Positions 8,147 through 15,619 of a DNA stretch of 39,047 nucleotides are shown piece after piece (position 1 is the first letter of the stretch; every line of letters begins with the position of its first letter). The notes under the pieces are model-generated. The model worked only from the letters and a program-made list of their open reading frames with translations. It ran no database searches and was not told the origin of the DNA. The stretch lies in assembly GCA_021299855.1 (NCBI GenBank), contig JAJTEY010000024.1, positions 1-39,047 of the forward strand, given 5' to 3'. The position numbers were made by a program, and so were the translations under genes. This DNA comes from Bacteroidota bacterium. Lineage in GTDB: Bacteria > Bacteroidota > Bacteroidia > Palsa-965.

Positions 8147-9209
8147 GTTGCAACAAAACGGGCAAGATGCGCAACGCTGTATCTAAAAGTGACTCGTCAT
8201 TGCTTAACTGCAACGGAATATTTTTTTCAGGAAACTGTACTGCTTGACGCAAACTCTCGGAAGATCCATCCATGATGGTGATTCCTTTCGTTTTCAAATA
8301 ACGTCCCAAATATTCCTGCTCTGTTTGTCCCGGCGTGGGAATTCCGATAAACGATTTCCCGAATTGCGCTACATCACACAAAGTAGAATAACCGGTTCTG
8401 GAGATAATCACCTTCGCGTTGCTGATGAGTTGACTTAACAATTGATCATGGGCATAATTGTAAATAGCAATATTCCCAACCTGCTGCCTTTCTCGCGACA
8501 ATTCACTTTTCCCCAAAACCATCACGTGTTTGCCCGGACAATTTCGCAACTCATTTACTACATATTGTTCCAACTGCGAACGCATCGGTTCCGGGCCTGA
8601 ACAAATCGTTAATGTGTCTATTAGTTCATTCGCAGTTACTTGTTTTAAGCGCGTTTGTGGACCTATGTACTTCACGTTCTTAACGCGTGAGTCATGGCCT
8701 AACTCGCCGGAAAGATTGTCTTCCCCCGGCAAATCCGGAACCCAAACAGCATCAAACTTATTCATGACAGCACGATGCCAACACGATGGTAAAATACTTC
8801 CAAACGCGCTCTTCACCTGAAGTTGATGCGTGATATAAACCGACGGAACCTGTTTGGAATAAAAACCGAAGCGGTTATCCGAGATCACATAGTGAATTCC
8901 CATTTGTCGCACTGCGAATTCAACGTGATCCTGCTCGTGTTGTATTTGCCTCAATAATTGGGGAAGTTGAGAGAATAACGACCAGCTCAAATAAGCATGT
9001 TCGGGAAAGCGTATCGTGTATTCGGGAATATCCGAAAAAACTGCATTCTTAAATTCCAATTCCCACAGCTTTCGGGCACGTCCTTCTGCTGCCAGAATCA
9101 CTTCGGCTCCGTGCTCCTGCAACACACGAATTACAGGCACACTGCGTGAAGCGTGACCTAATCCCCAATTGAGGGCTCCGTATAAAATGCGCTTTCCCGA
9201 CAGGTGCAT
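8130..9209 (-). CDS. MurG-like GT-B glycosyltransferase
   Basis: A 359-residue protein with the GT28/MurG-like GT-B fold. The N-terminal half starts with LYGALNWGLGHASRSVPVIRVL (Gly-rich loop plus His-Ala-Ser-Arg), then a second Rossmann-like half ends in the nucleotide-sugar site: ISRTGYSTLCDVAQFGK, then IPTPGQTEQEYLG. It lacks membrane segments. The family transfers sugars from UDP donors to lipid or secondary acceptors; the acceptor cannot be told from sequence. It is divergent from trmB with only 59 bp between; GATATTTG (a one-mismatch -7 element) sits 4 nt before its ATG. It is not true MurG, as there are no cell-wall neighbours and conserved MurG residues are not all evident. Confidence 0.75.
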   Translation of the reverse strand: MHLSGKRILYGALNWGLGHASRSVPVIRVLQEHGAEVILAAEGRARKLWELEFKNAVFSDIPEYTIRFPEHAYLSWSLFSQLPQLLRQIQHEQDHVEFAVRQMGIHYVISDNRFGFYSKQVPSVYITHQLQVKSAFGSILPSCWHRAVMNKFDAVWVPDLPGEDNLSGELGHDSRVKNVKYIGPQTRLKQVTANELIDTLTICSGPEPMRSQLEQYVVNELRNCPGKHVMVLGKSELSRERQQVGNIAIYNYAHDQLLSQLISNAKVIISRTGYSTLCDVAQFGKSFIGIPTPGQTEQEYLGRYLKTKGITIMDGSSESLRQAVQFPEKNIPLQLSNDESLLDTALRILPVLLQQKRPT

Positions 9210-9253
9210 ACCTCAAATATCGCTTTTCATTCCCTTCTCTGCGCTTCAACGTG

Positions 9254-9261
9254 TATTTTTG
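9254..9261 (+). promoter_or_regulatory. -7 element of trmB
   Basis: TATTTTTG matches TAnnTTTG perfectly and ends 7 nt before ATG 9269. This also argues against an upstream GTG start at 9251, which would put the promoter inside the gene. Confidence 0.55.
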
Positions 9262-9268
9262 CCGCGTC

Positions 9269-9994
9269 ATGAGAACAAATAAACTGGAACGTTTCGCTTT
9301 AATGCGCGAAATGCCACACGTGCTTCATTTCGGGTTCCGCGATTTACAATCCGGCTTTCATCCGCTACTAGGGAGATGGGGTAAGGATCATTTTAAAAAT
9401 GATCATCCCATTATTCTGGAATTGGGATGCGGAAAAGGCGAATACACTGTTGGACTTGCACAGCGTTATCCTGATAAAAACTTTATCGGTTTGGATGTGA
9501 AAGGTGCGCGTATGTTTATCGGTGCAACTCAATGTGTTCAGCAAAACATTTCCAACGCCGCGTTTCTCCGTACACGTATCGATTTCATCAACGCGATATT
9601 CGGAGAACAAGAAGTCGATGAGATCTGGATTACTTTTCCCGATCCTCAAAAGGAGAAAGAACGCAAGCGATTAACACACCCACGTTTTTTGAAACGTTAT
9701 GCCCGCATATTAAAACCGGGAGGCATTGTTCATCTTAAAACGGACAGTCAGCTATTACACGAGTTTACCAAAGAAATCATTCAGCAAGAAAATTTGATTC
9801 CTATATGCGCGGATAGCGATGTGTACAATACTTCGCAAAAGCTCGACAGCGTATTAACGGAAATTCAGACCACTTACGAAAAGAAGTTCCGCAAGCTGGG
9901 AATGTCGATCACGTATGTCAGTTTTCAACTTCCGTCGGGTTATGGGGCTAATGAACCCATATTTGCACTCGATTATCGAGATGGAGAACGTTAA
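9269..9994 (+). CDS. trmB: tRNA (guanine-N7-)-methyltransferase
   Basis: A 241-residue SAM-dependent enzyme that makes m7G46 in the tRNA variable loop. Motif I LELGCGKGEYT, an acidic post-I (FIGLDVKG), the TrmB signature FPDPQKEKERKRLTHPRFL and LKPGGIVHLKTD are all visible. I chose ATG 9269 over the upstream GTG 9251, since a promoter box overlaps the GTG-led extension and the family starts near here. It has its own promoter and no obvious operon partner. Confidence 0.93.
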   Translation: MRTNKLERFALMREMPHVLHFGFRDLQSGFHPLLGRWGKDHFKNDHPIILELGCGKGEYTVGLAQRYPDKNFIGLDVKGARMFIGATQCVQQNISNAAFLRTRIDFINAIFGEQEVDEIWITFPDPQKEKERKRLTHPRFLKRYARILKPGGIVHLKTDSQLLHEFTKEIIQQENLIPICADSDVYNTSQKLDSVLTEIQTTYEKKFRKLGMSITYVSFQLPSGYGANEPIFALDYRDGER

Positions 9995-10082
9995 CCCAAG
10001 GTAAAATCTTAATTGATCTTCAGCGCCTAATGTTGCTTTTTCCTACTATGAAGGTTTCCATATTGTTAAATTTTACATTTTG

Positions 10083-10127
10083 ATAACATTGCGCGGTCAT
10101 TTACTTAACATAACGTAGGTTTCTTTG
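10083..10127 (+). promoter_or_regulatory. Porin promoter with three-unit Pho-box-like repeat
   Basis: Three 7-bp units with 4-bp spacers: ATAACAT (10083-10089), CGGTCAT (10094-10100), TTAACAT (10105-10111). Eight bp later comes a -7-like element TTTCTTTG (10120-10127). CGGTCAT differs from the E. coli Pho-box half-site CTGTCAT by one base. This is the clearest of the five arrays; the proximity of box and -7 resembles known PhoB-activated promoters, where the box replaces the -35. Confidence 0.65.
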
Positions 10128-10161
10128 CGGCGTTAACTCTTTATTACGCCAACGTTAAATC

Positions 10162-11373
10162 ATGCGCCCACTTCTCCTCCTTGCTGCTCTTGTTTGGTCG
10201 GTTACGGTTTCTGCACAAAATGTAGACACGCTTACCAATAAGTTAAAGTTGTCCGACAAAAAAACCTGGTACCAAAAAATGAATCTCCGTGGTTACACGC
10301 AAATTCGTTACAACCGCCTTTTGGAAACCAATCCGGATTTAAAATCAGATTTGGACCGCTCTGTTGGGAATAACGGCAGCGTGTTAATTCGTCGTGGACG
10401 ATTGGTGTGGAGCGGAGACGTTCATCCGCGCATGTTTATTTACATCCAAACTGATTTTGCCGTAACAGCAGGAACCACGTTGCATTACACTGCTTTACGT
10501 GACGCATACTTTGACGTTTCAATTGATACCGCCAAAGTTTATCGCATCCGATTTGGTCAAAGTAAAATCCCCTTTGGTTACGAAAACATGCAATCCAGTT
10601 CTAACCGATTGCCATTAGAACGCGCCGATGCATTGAACAGCGCTGCGCCGGGCGAACGTGACCTCGGAGCAATTTTCATGTTTACACCTAAACGTGTTCA
10701 AAAACACATCTACGACCTTAACAAAAATTCACTCAAGCACTCCGGCGATTACGGCATGTTTGCATTTGGAGCCTACGTGGGTCAGGGAATTAACCGCGCG
10801 GAAGCGAACAACAACTTGCATGTCATTTCCCGCGTGTCTTATCCATTCGGAATTAAAAATCAGGTGGTGGAATTCGGCGTTCAGGGTTATACCGGATTTT
10901 ATACCATGAGTAAAGATCAATTGTCGTCCGGAACGAAAACCAATAGCGATGCAACATACCTCGATCGTCGTGCGGCTGCATCGTTTGTGTTGTATCCAAA
11001 ACCATTCGGGATTTTAGCGGAATACAATATTGGTAACACCCCGATGTACAATGCCGCCAACGATTCTATTACCACCGGGTATCTGGAAGGTGGATTTATC
11101 ACATTGAGCTACTTTATTCCATTGAAGAAAGGCGGAGAACAATTGGTTCCTTTTGCACGCGCACAATATTTCGATGGCGCAAAGAAAATTGATACAGACG
11201 CGCGTAGCTACAAAGTCAATGAATACGAATTCGGTTTCGAGTATTTGATTTTCAAAAACTTCGAATTAACTGTTGACTACTGTATTTCGTATCGCAATAC
11301 GTCTGATAAAGCCAAAGAAAATAATGCACAACAGGGCAATTTTCTACGAATTCAGGTACAGTTAAATTACTAA
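10162..11373 (+). CDS. Phosphate-selective porin O/P family outer-membrane protein
   Basis: A 403-residue outer-membrane beta-barrel. The signal peptide MRPLLLLAALVWSVTVSA is followed by Gln. The body has alternating strand pattern and conserved family features such as GYTQIRYNR, RRGRLVWSGDVHPRMFIYIQTDF, a phrase about FGQSKIPFGYENMQSSS with LPLERADALN, and a C-terminal strand ending FLRIQVQLNY. This matches the OprO/OprP-type porins that pass phosphate or pyrophosphate in Gram-negatives. A multi-repeat Pho-box-like promoter precedes it and DUF47 and PiT genes follow, supporting a phosphate role. Bacteroidota members may differ in selectivity. Confidence 0.85.
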   Translation: MRPLLLLAALVWSVTVSAQNVDTLTNKLKLSDKKTWYQKMNLRGYTQIRYNRLLETNPDLKSDLDRSVGNNGSVLIRRGRLVWSGDVHPRMFIYIQTDFAVTAGTTLHYTALRDAYFDVSIDTAKVYRIRFGQSKIPFGYENMQSSSNRLPLERADALNSAAPGERDLGAIFMFTPKRVQKHIYDLNKNSLKHSGDYGMFAFGAYVGQGINRAEANNNLHVISRVSYPFGIKNQVVEFGVQGYTGFYTMSKDQLSSGTKTNSDATYLDRRAAASFVLYPKPFGILAEYNIGNTPMYNAANDSITTGYLEGGFITLSYFIPLKKGGEQLVPFARAQYFDGAKKIDTDARSYKVNEYEFGFEYLIFKNFELTVDYCISYRNTSDKAKENNAQQGNFLRIQVQLNY

Positions 11374-11410
11374 TACGCTAATTAATAGTACTTTAAGGGC
11401 GCCCAAACTA

Positions 11411-11455
11411 ATAACATTAACTTAACACTGCACATGGGATACCAACCTAAATTTG
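11411..11455 (+). promoter_or_regulatory. DUF47-PiT promoter with Pho-box-like repeats
   Basis: ATAACAT (11411-11417) and TTAACAC (11422-11428) are 11-bp direct repeats with spacer TAAC. A perfect -7 element TAAATTTG lies at 11448-11455, 19 bp (11+8) after the second unit. This is the same phase as at phoB. Transcription would start after 11455, which supports ATG 11491 as the DUF47 start. Confidence 0.6.
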
Positions 11456-11490
11456 ACCCTGAACAAGATTATCCTAGCAATCGTAAACCG

Positions 11491-12045
11491 ATGAGTTTTT
11501 TACAATTCCTCCTACCCAAAGACCGCAAGTTCTTTCCTCTGTTCGAACAAGCGACAAGCAATCTGGTTAAAACATCCAAGTTACTAGTTGAACTGGTTAA
11601 TGTTGAACCTGAAAAGCGCAAAGAATTAATTAAAGAAATTGAGCACCTGGAACATCAGGGCGACAATTTAACGCACTTAATTTTTAATGAATTAAGCCGC
11701 AACTTCATTACGCCATTTGATCGTGAAGACATTCATGCATTAGCTTCTGCTATTGATGATGTATTGGATTTCATTCATGGTTCTGCAAAGCGAATCGATT
11801 TATACAAGATCAAATAATTGCCTGAGCCTATCGTGATGTTGGCTGATGTAATTCTTAAAGGTGCAATCGAATTAAATGTGGCTGTGCGCAATCTGGAAGA
11901 CATGAAACAAATCATGTTGATCAAAGAATCGTGTGTAAAAATCAACAGTCTCGAAAACCACGCAGATGACGTGTTCAACATGGGCATCGCAAAACTTTTC
12001 GAAGAAGAAAAAGACGCAATTCAGATCATTAAGATCAAAGCATAA
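11491..12045 (+). pseudogene. DUF47 family (PhoU-like) phosphate transport regulator, interrupted by a stop codon
   Basis: DUF47 proteins are PhoU-like helical partners of PiT transporters. Start ATG 11491 (MSFLQFLLPKDRKFF) is preferred: the family begins here, and a promoter box lies inside the longer ORF starting at 11434. The frame reads as DUF47 (EHQGDNLTHLIFNELSR, TPFDREDIHALASAIDDVLDFI) until TAA at 11815-11817. It continues seamlessly in the same frame (LPEPIVMLADVILKGA ... LENHADDVFN) to TAA at 12043-12045. So a single in-frame nonsense codon splits it. The C-terminus also stops right after a short IIKIK segment, whereas I expect roughly 30 more residues in the family, suggesting a 3' deletion. 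TTG follows the first stop directly, so reinitiation is conceivable. A sequencing error cannot be excluded. Confidence 0.75.
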
Positions 12046-12060
12046 TACTCGTTACACACG

Positions 12061-13130
12061 ATGACTCTACTTATTCTTATTATCGTACTGGCGATTGCGT
12101 TCGATCTCATCAACGGCTTCCACGATGCAGCGAATTCTATTGCTACTGTTGTTTCTACAAAAGTACTGACTCCGTTTCAGGCGGTATTGTGGGCTGCAGT
12201 TTTCAATTTCGTAGCCTTCTGGATTTTCGATTTAAAAGTTGCTGATACAGTTGCAAAAACCGTACACAGCGACAGTATTAATCTCGCCGTAATTTTCTCG
12301 GGATTAGTTGCTGCGATCTTCTGGAATCTTTTAACCTGGTGGTACGGAATTCCTTCCAGTTCTTCGCACACACTTATTGGCGGATTTGCAGGAGCTGCAA
12401 TTGCTCACGCGGGTTCTTTCGATGTCGTGAATCAGGAAAGCATTTTTAAAACATTCATCTTCATTTTCCTTGCACCGATTATCGGGATGTTGACCGCGTA
12501 TATCATAACCGTGCTTATCATTCAGATTGCCAAGCGCAGTATGCCTTCGAAAGCGGAGCGTTGGTTTAAACGACTGCAATTGGTTTCTTCGGCTGCTTTC
12601 TCCATCGGACACGGTGGAAGTGACTCTCAGAAAGTAATGGGCATTATCGCTGCTGCATTAATTGTGTTCAACGCTCAGCAAATGGCGATTAATCCGGCAC
12701 ATACAGAACCCCATATAAAGCAGAATACAAACAACGTTACGGCAATTCGTTGAAAGAAAAAATCAAACACATTCCTGATTGGGTGCCGTTGGTGTGTTAC
12801 ACCGCAATCGGCTTAGGAACCATGATGGGTGGTTGGCGTATTGTGAAAACAATGGGCACCAAGATCACCAAAGTAACGCCACTTGAAGGTGTTGCAGCGG
12901 AGACAGCGGGCGCAATTACATTGTATGGTGTTTCGCAGGGCTTAGGTGTTCCGGTAAGTACAACACACACTATCACCGGTTCTATCATCGGCGTAGGAAT
13001 GACAAAACGTTTAAGCGCTGTGCGTTGGGGTGTTACCGTTAACTTGTTGTGGGCATGGATTCTTACCATTCCTGTTTCAGGATTAGTTGGTGCAGGAACG
13101 TATCTCATCATGCACGCTTTAGGTTACTAA
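12061..13130 (+). pseudogene. PiT family inorganic phosphate transporter, broken by a -1 frameshift
   Basis: PiT permeases import phosphate by symport and consist of two homologous halves. The first half (12061-12753) has signature GFHDAAN and many membrane helices; the second (ORF 12750-13130) has VPLVCYTAIGLGTMMGGW and VPVSTTHTITGSIIGVG. The frames meet at a run CCCC (12709-12712). Adding one C restores continuous coding through the alternative frame (PYKAEYKQRYGNSLKEKIKH then PDWVP). The break sits in the loop between halves. As written, the first frame runs into TGA at 12751-12753, overlapping a TTG (12750) that could start the second half. The second-half motif GGSDSQK has Ser where I would expect Asn. 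It follows the DUF47 gene by 15 bp. Confidence 0.8.
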
Positions 13131-13163
13131 GCGAAGTTTCATTTGTTTTAAGAACTTTGTCGC

Positions 13164-14144
13164 ATGAGAAGCGACATTCAGCTGTTCGATGATAGTGTGC
13201 ACAGTTTTGAAGCTGTTGCATTAGAAGTCTTTCGTTACCAGTTCGACAACAATGCCTTCTATCGTCGCTTTTGTGAATTACAACATAAAACACCCGCAAC
13301 GGCAAACTGCATTCAAGATATTCCGTTTCTGCCGATTGAGTTTTTCAAGCAGCAAACGATTTATAGCTATTCGCAAGAACCGGAAATCGTATTTACCAGC
13401 AGCGGAACCACAGGCAGCATAACAAGCCGGCATCCTGTTGCGAAATTATCGTTGTACCAAGAAAGTTTCCTCCGTGGATTTCGGTATTTCTATGGCGATG
13501 AAACAGAATGGACGACTCTCGCATTGTTACCATCATATCTGGAACGTGAAGGCTCATCCCTGGTTGTCATGGCCGATGAATTAATTCGACGCTCTTCTTA
13601 TCAAGAGAGTGGTTTCTACTTACACAACTACCGCGAACTCGCACAACAGTTGTCTGTCTTAAGCCGGCAACCCAATCGTAAAGTATTGTTGTTGGGTGTT
13701 ACCTATGCACTGCTCGATTTGGCAGAACAATTCCCACAAGCACTGCATCACATTGTGGTCATGGAAACCGGCGGAATGAAAGGCAAACGCAAAGAAATGG
13801 TTCGCGAAGAATTGCATCACACATTAAAAACAGCATTCGATGTTCCTGCAATACATTCCGAATACGGCATGACCGAACTCCTCTCACAAGCTTATTCCAA
13901 AGGCAACGGAATATTTGAAACACCGCCCTGGATGCGCATCTTAATTCGCGAAATGAATGATCCGCTAACGTACGTTGAACCCGGAAAAAGCGGCGGAATA
14001 AATATCATTGATCTTGCGAACAAATACAGTTGCAGCTTCTTAGCAACTTCCGATCTCGGGAAACAACACGGTGATCATCAATTCGAAATTTTAGGTCGTT
14101 TTGATTTCAGTGATGTTCGTGGTTGCAACCTGATGGTGGAATAA
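13164..14144 (+). CDS. LuxE-like acyl-protein synthetase / acyltransferase
   Basis: A 326-residue member of the LuxE acyl-protein synthetase family, ANL-like enzymes that activate fatty acids as acyl-AMP and hold the acyl group as a thioester. The P-loop-like motif FTSSGTTGS (residues ~91-99) and the downstream SEYGMTELLSQ adenylation motif are clear. Bacteroidota carry this gene without luxCD and its substrate is not known. The -7-like GAACTTTG (13152-13159) lies only 4 nt before the ATG. The PiT gene stop is 33 bp upstream. No signal peptide. Confidence 0.75.
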   Translation: MRSDIQLFDDSVHSFEAVALEVFRYQFDNNAFYRRFCELQHKTPATANCIQDIPFLPIEFFKQQTIYSYSQEPEIVFTSSGTTGSITSRHPVAKLSLYQESFLRGFRYFYGDETEWTTLALLPSYLEREGSSLVVMADELIRRSSYQESGFYLHNYRELAQQLSVLSRQPNRKVLLLGVTYALLDLAEQFPQALHHIVVMETGGMKGKRKEMVREELHHTLKTAFDVPAIHSEYGMTELLSQAYSKGNGIFETPPWMRILIREMNDPLTYVEPGKSGGINIIDLANKYSCSFLATSDLGKQHGDHQFEILGRFDFSDVRGCNLMVE

Positions 14145-14189
14145 TACCAACTGCTTAATAGAAACTACCGCTTGTGTAGTGAACGACTT

Positions 14190-14197
14190 TATCTTCG
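14190..14197 (+). promoter_or_regulatory. -7-like element of the small lipoprotein
   Basis: TATCTTCG (one mismatch to TAnnTTTG) lies 22 nt before ATG 14220. Confidence 0.4.
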
Positions 14198-14219
14198 GAA
14201 AATAAACGAAGTTTATACC

Positions 14220-14573
14220 ATGATTCTACGCCTCGCAATAGCATTTCTTATTCTTCTTGCATCTTGCAATAAAGAAGAAGTGTTGCGTCGTGTAACTTTT
14301 AATGTGCGGGAGTTTTCTGCAGGTACGCCAACTTGCACCATTACCTACACTTCAGATGCTTCCGGCGGAACGACTGTTACATCAACTTCATCTGACTCGT
14401 GGAGTTCACCGTCACTTCAACTAAAGCCCGGTAGTGCAGCAGTATTAACAGTAGATTGCACTGAAGCTACCTTCGACTATAAACTTTATGTTTACGTCGA
14501 TGGAAATTTGCTGGAAACAAAAACGTACAACGGTGGCAGCAGTCCCGAAACTGTAAGCATTTCGGTTCCTTAA
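14220..14573 (+). CDS. Small predicted lipoprotein, function unknown
   Basis: A 117-residue protein. I chose ATG 14220 because it begins a lipoprotein signal: a hydrophobic stretch (ILRLAIAFLILLASC) with the lipobox Cys at about residue 17. The rest is short, Thr/Ser-rich and likely a small beta-sandwich (CTITYTSDASGGTTVTS ... YKLYVYVDGNLLETKTYNGG). Two cysteines (~40 and ~80) may form a disulfide. No family is recognised. Its stop abuts the stop of trpS on the other strand (no gap). Confidence 0.6.
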   Translation: MILRLAIAFLILLASCNKEEVLRRVTFNVREFSAGTPTCTITYTSDASGGTTVTSTSSDSWSSPSLQLKPGSAAVLTVDCTEATFDYKLYVYVDGNLLETKTYNGGSSPETVSISVP

Positions 14574-15545
14574 TTAAAACCCGAGTGCTGTTCTGACACG
14601 ACCCAGAACCGGAGTGGCGATGCTTCGCGCTTTATCTTCACCCTTTTTCAATTCTGCTTCCAACAAACCACGATCATTCATAAGTTCATTGTAACGTGTA
14701 CGAGGCTCGCGATAATAATCCAACAACAATTCGAGCAAAGCGGCTTTCGCGTGACCGTATCCGAAGTTGCCTGCAAGGTACTTCTCGCGTAACACGTTTG
14801 TTTGTTCAGCATTAGCAATTAGTTTGTACAATGCAAACACGTTGCAGGTATCAGGATTTTTAGGCTCTTCCAATGGAGTGGAATCTGTAACAATACTTCC
14901 GATCACTTTTTTCAATTCCTTTTCGGGAAGAAAAATATTGATGAAGTTACTGTACGACTTACTCATTTTACGACCATCTGTTCCGGGCACAACCATCACC
15001 TGCTCATCGATCTGTTCTTTCGGCACCACAAACAATTCCTGATTGTACTGATGATTAATCTTCTCGGCAAGATCACGCGTAAACTCGATGTGTTGCTTCT
15101 GATCTTTTCCTACAGGAACAATCTCCGTATCGTACATTAAAATATCCGCGGCCATTAACACAGGATAAGTAAACAAACCTGCATTTACATCCGATAAATT
15201 CTCTGATTTATCCTTAAACGAATGTGCTAATTGCAAACGCTGATAAGACATAAAACATCCCAAATACCAGGTTAATTCGCACACTTCAGGAACATCACTC
15301 TGACGAAACAAAATATTCTTATCCGTATCTAAGCCGAATGCCAACCATGTAGCGGCAACCGCCATCGCGCTCTCTTTGCGAAAATCAGCATCTTTTATCG
15401 AAGTCAGCGAATGTAAATCCGCGATAAAATAAATGCAATGATTATTCGGATTTTTCGAAAGTGCTACTGCAGGACTTAACGCGCCCAGAATATTTCCAAG
15501 ATGCGGGATATTGGTACTTTGAATACCGGTAAGAATTCGTGCCAT
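14574..15545 (-). CDS. trpS: Tryptophanyl-tRNA synthetase
   Basis: A 323-residue class I aminoacyl-tRNA synthetase charging tRNA-Trp. The HIGH-type motif is PHLGNILGAL (HLGN, residues 15-18) and the KMSKS loop is GRKMSKSYSN. I chose ATG 15545 (MARILTGIQS), because the ORF extends 40 codons upstream into a promoter: a perfect minus-strand -7 element TACTTTTG lies at 15564-15571. It is divergent from plsC and convergent with the small lipoprotein gene. Confidence 0.95.
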   Translation of the reverse strand: MARILTGIQSTNIPHLGNILGALSPAVALSKNPNNHCIYFIADLHSLTSIKDADFRKESAMAVAATWLAFGLDTDKNILFRQSDVPEVCELTWYLGCFMSYQRLQLAHSFKDKSENLSDVNAGLFTYPVLMAADILMYDTEIVPVGKDQKQHIEFTRDLAEKINHQYNQELFVVPKEQIDEQVMVVPGTDGRKMSKSYSNFINIFLPEKELKKVIGSIVTDSTPLEEPKNPDTCNVFALYKLIANAEQTNVLREKYLAGNFGYGHAKAALLELLLDYYREPRTRYNELMNDRGLLEAELKKGEDKARSIATPVLGRVRTALGF

Positions 15546-15563
15546 AGTGCTGTAATTACCGCC

Positions 15564-15571
15564 CAAAAGTA
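15564..15571 (-). promoter_or_regulatory. -7 element of trpS
   Basis: TACTTTTG on the minus strand, a perfect TAnnTTTG, 18 nt before ATG 15545; it excludes the upstream start at 15665. Confidence 0.5.
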
Positions 15572-15607
15572 GCCATTCCCGCTTAAAGCACACACCTTTC
15601 TTATGTG

Positions 15608-15615
15608 TACCTTTG
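15608..15615 (+). promoter_or_regulatory. -7 element of plsC
   Basis: TACCTTTG is a perfect TAnnTTTG ending 4 nt before ATG 15620, so the mRNA is probably leaderless. Confidence 0.55.
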
Positions 15616-15619
15616 TCAC

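Noticed and set aside
9995-10161. tRNA or small RNA gene between trmB and the porin gene
   Set aside because: No cloverleaf or conserved T-loop; the features there are the repeat units and the -7 element.
11806-12039. Deletion mediated by AAGATCAAA direct repeats in DUF47 (11806-11814 and 12031-12039)
   Set aside because: The same 9-mer precedes both stops, but both copies encode Lys-Ile-Lys in the reading frame and may simply reflect codon use. No junction evidence.
12709-12753. Programmed -1 frameshift in the PiT gene at CCCC
   Set aside because: A C4 run is not a good X-XXY-YYZ slippery site and no following pseudoknot was evident. Homopolymer loss or a real mutation is simpler.
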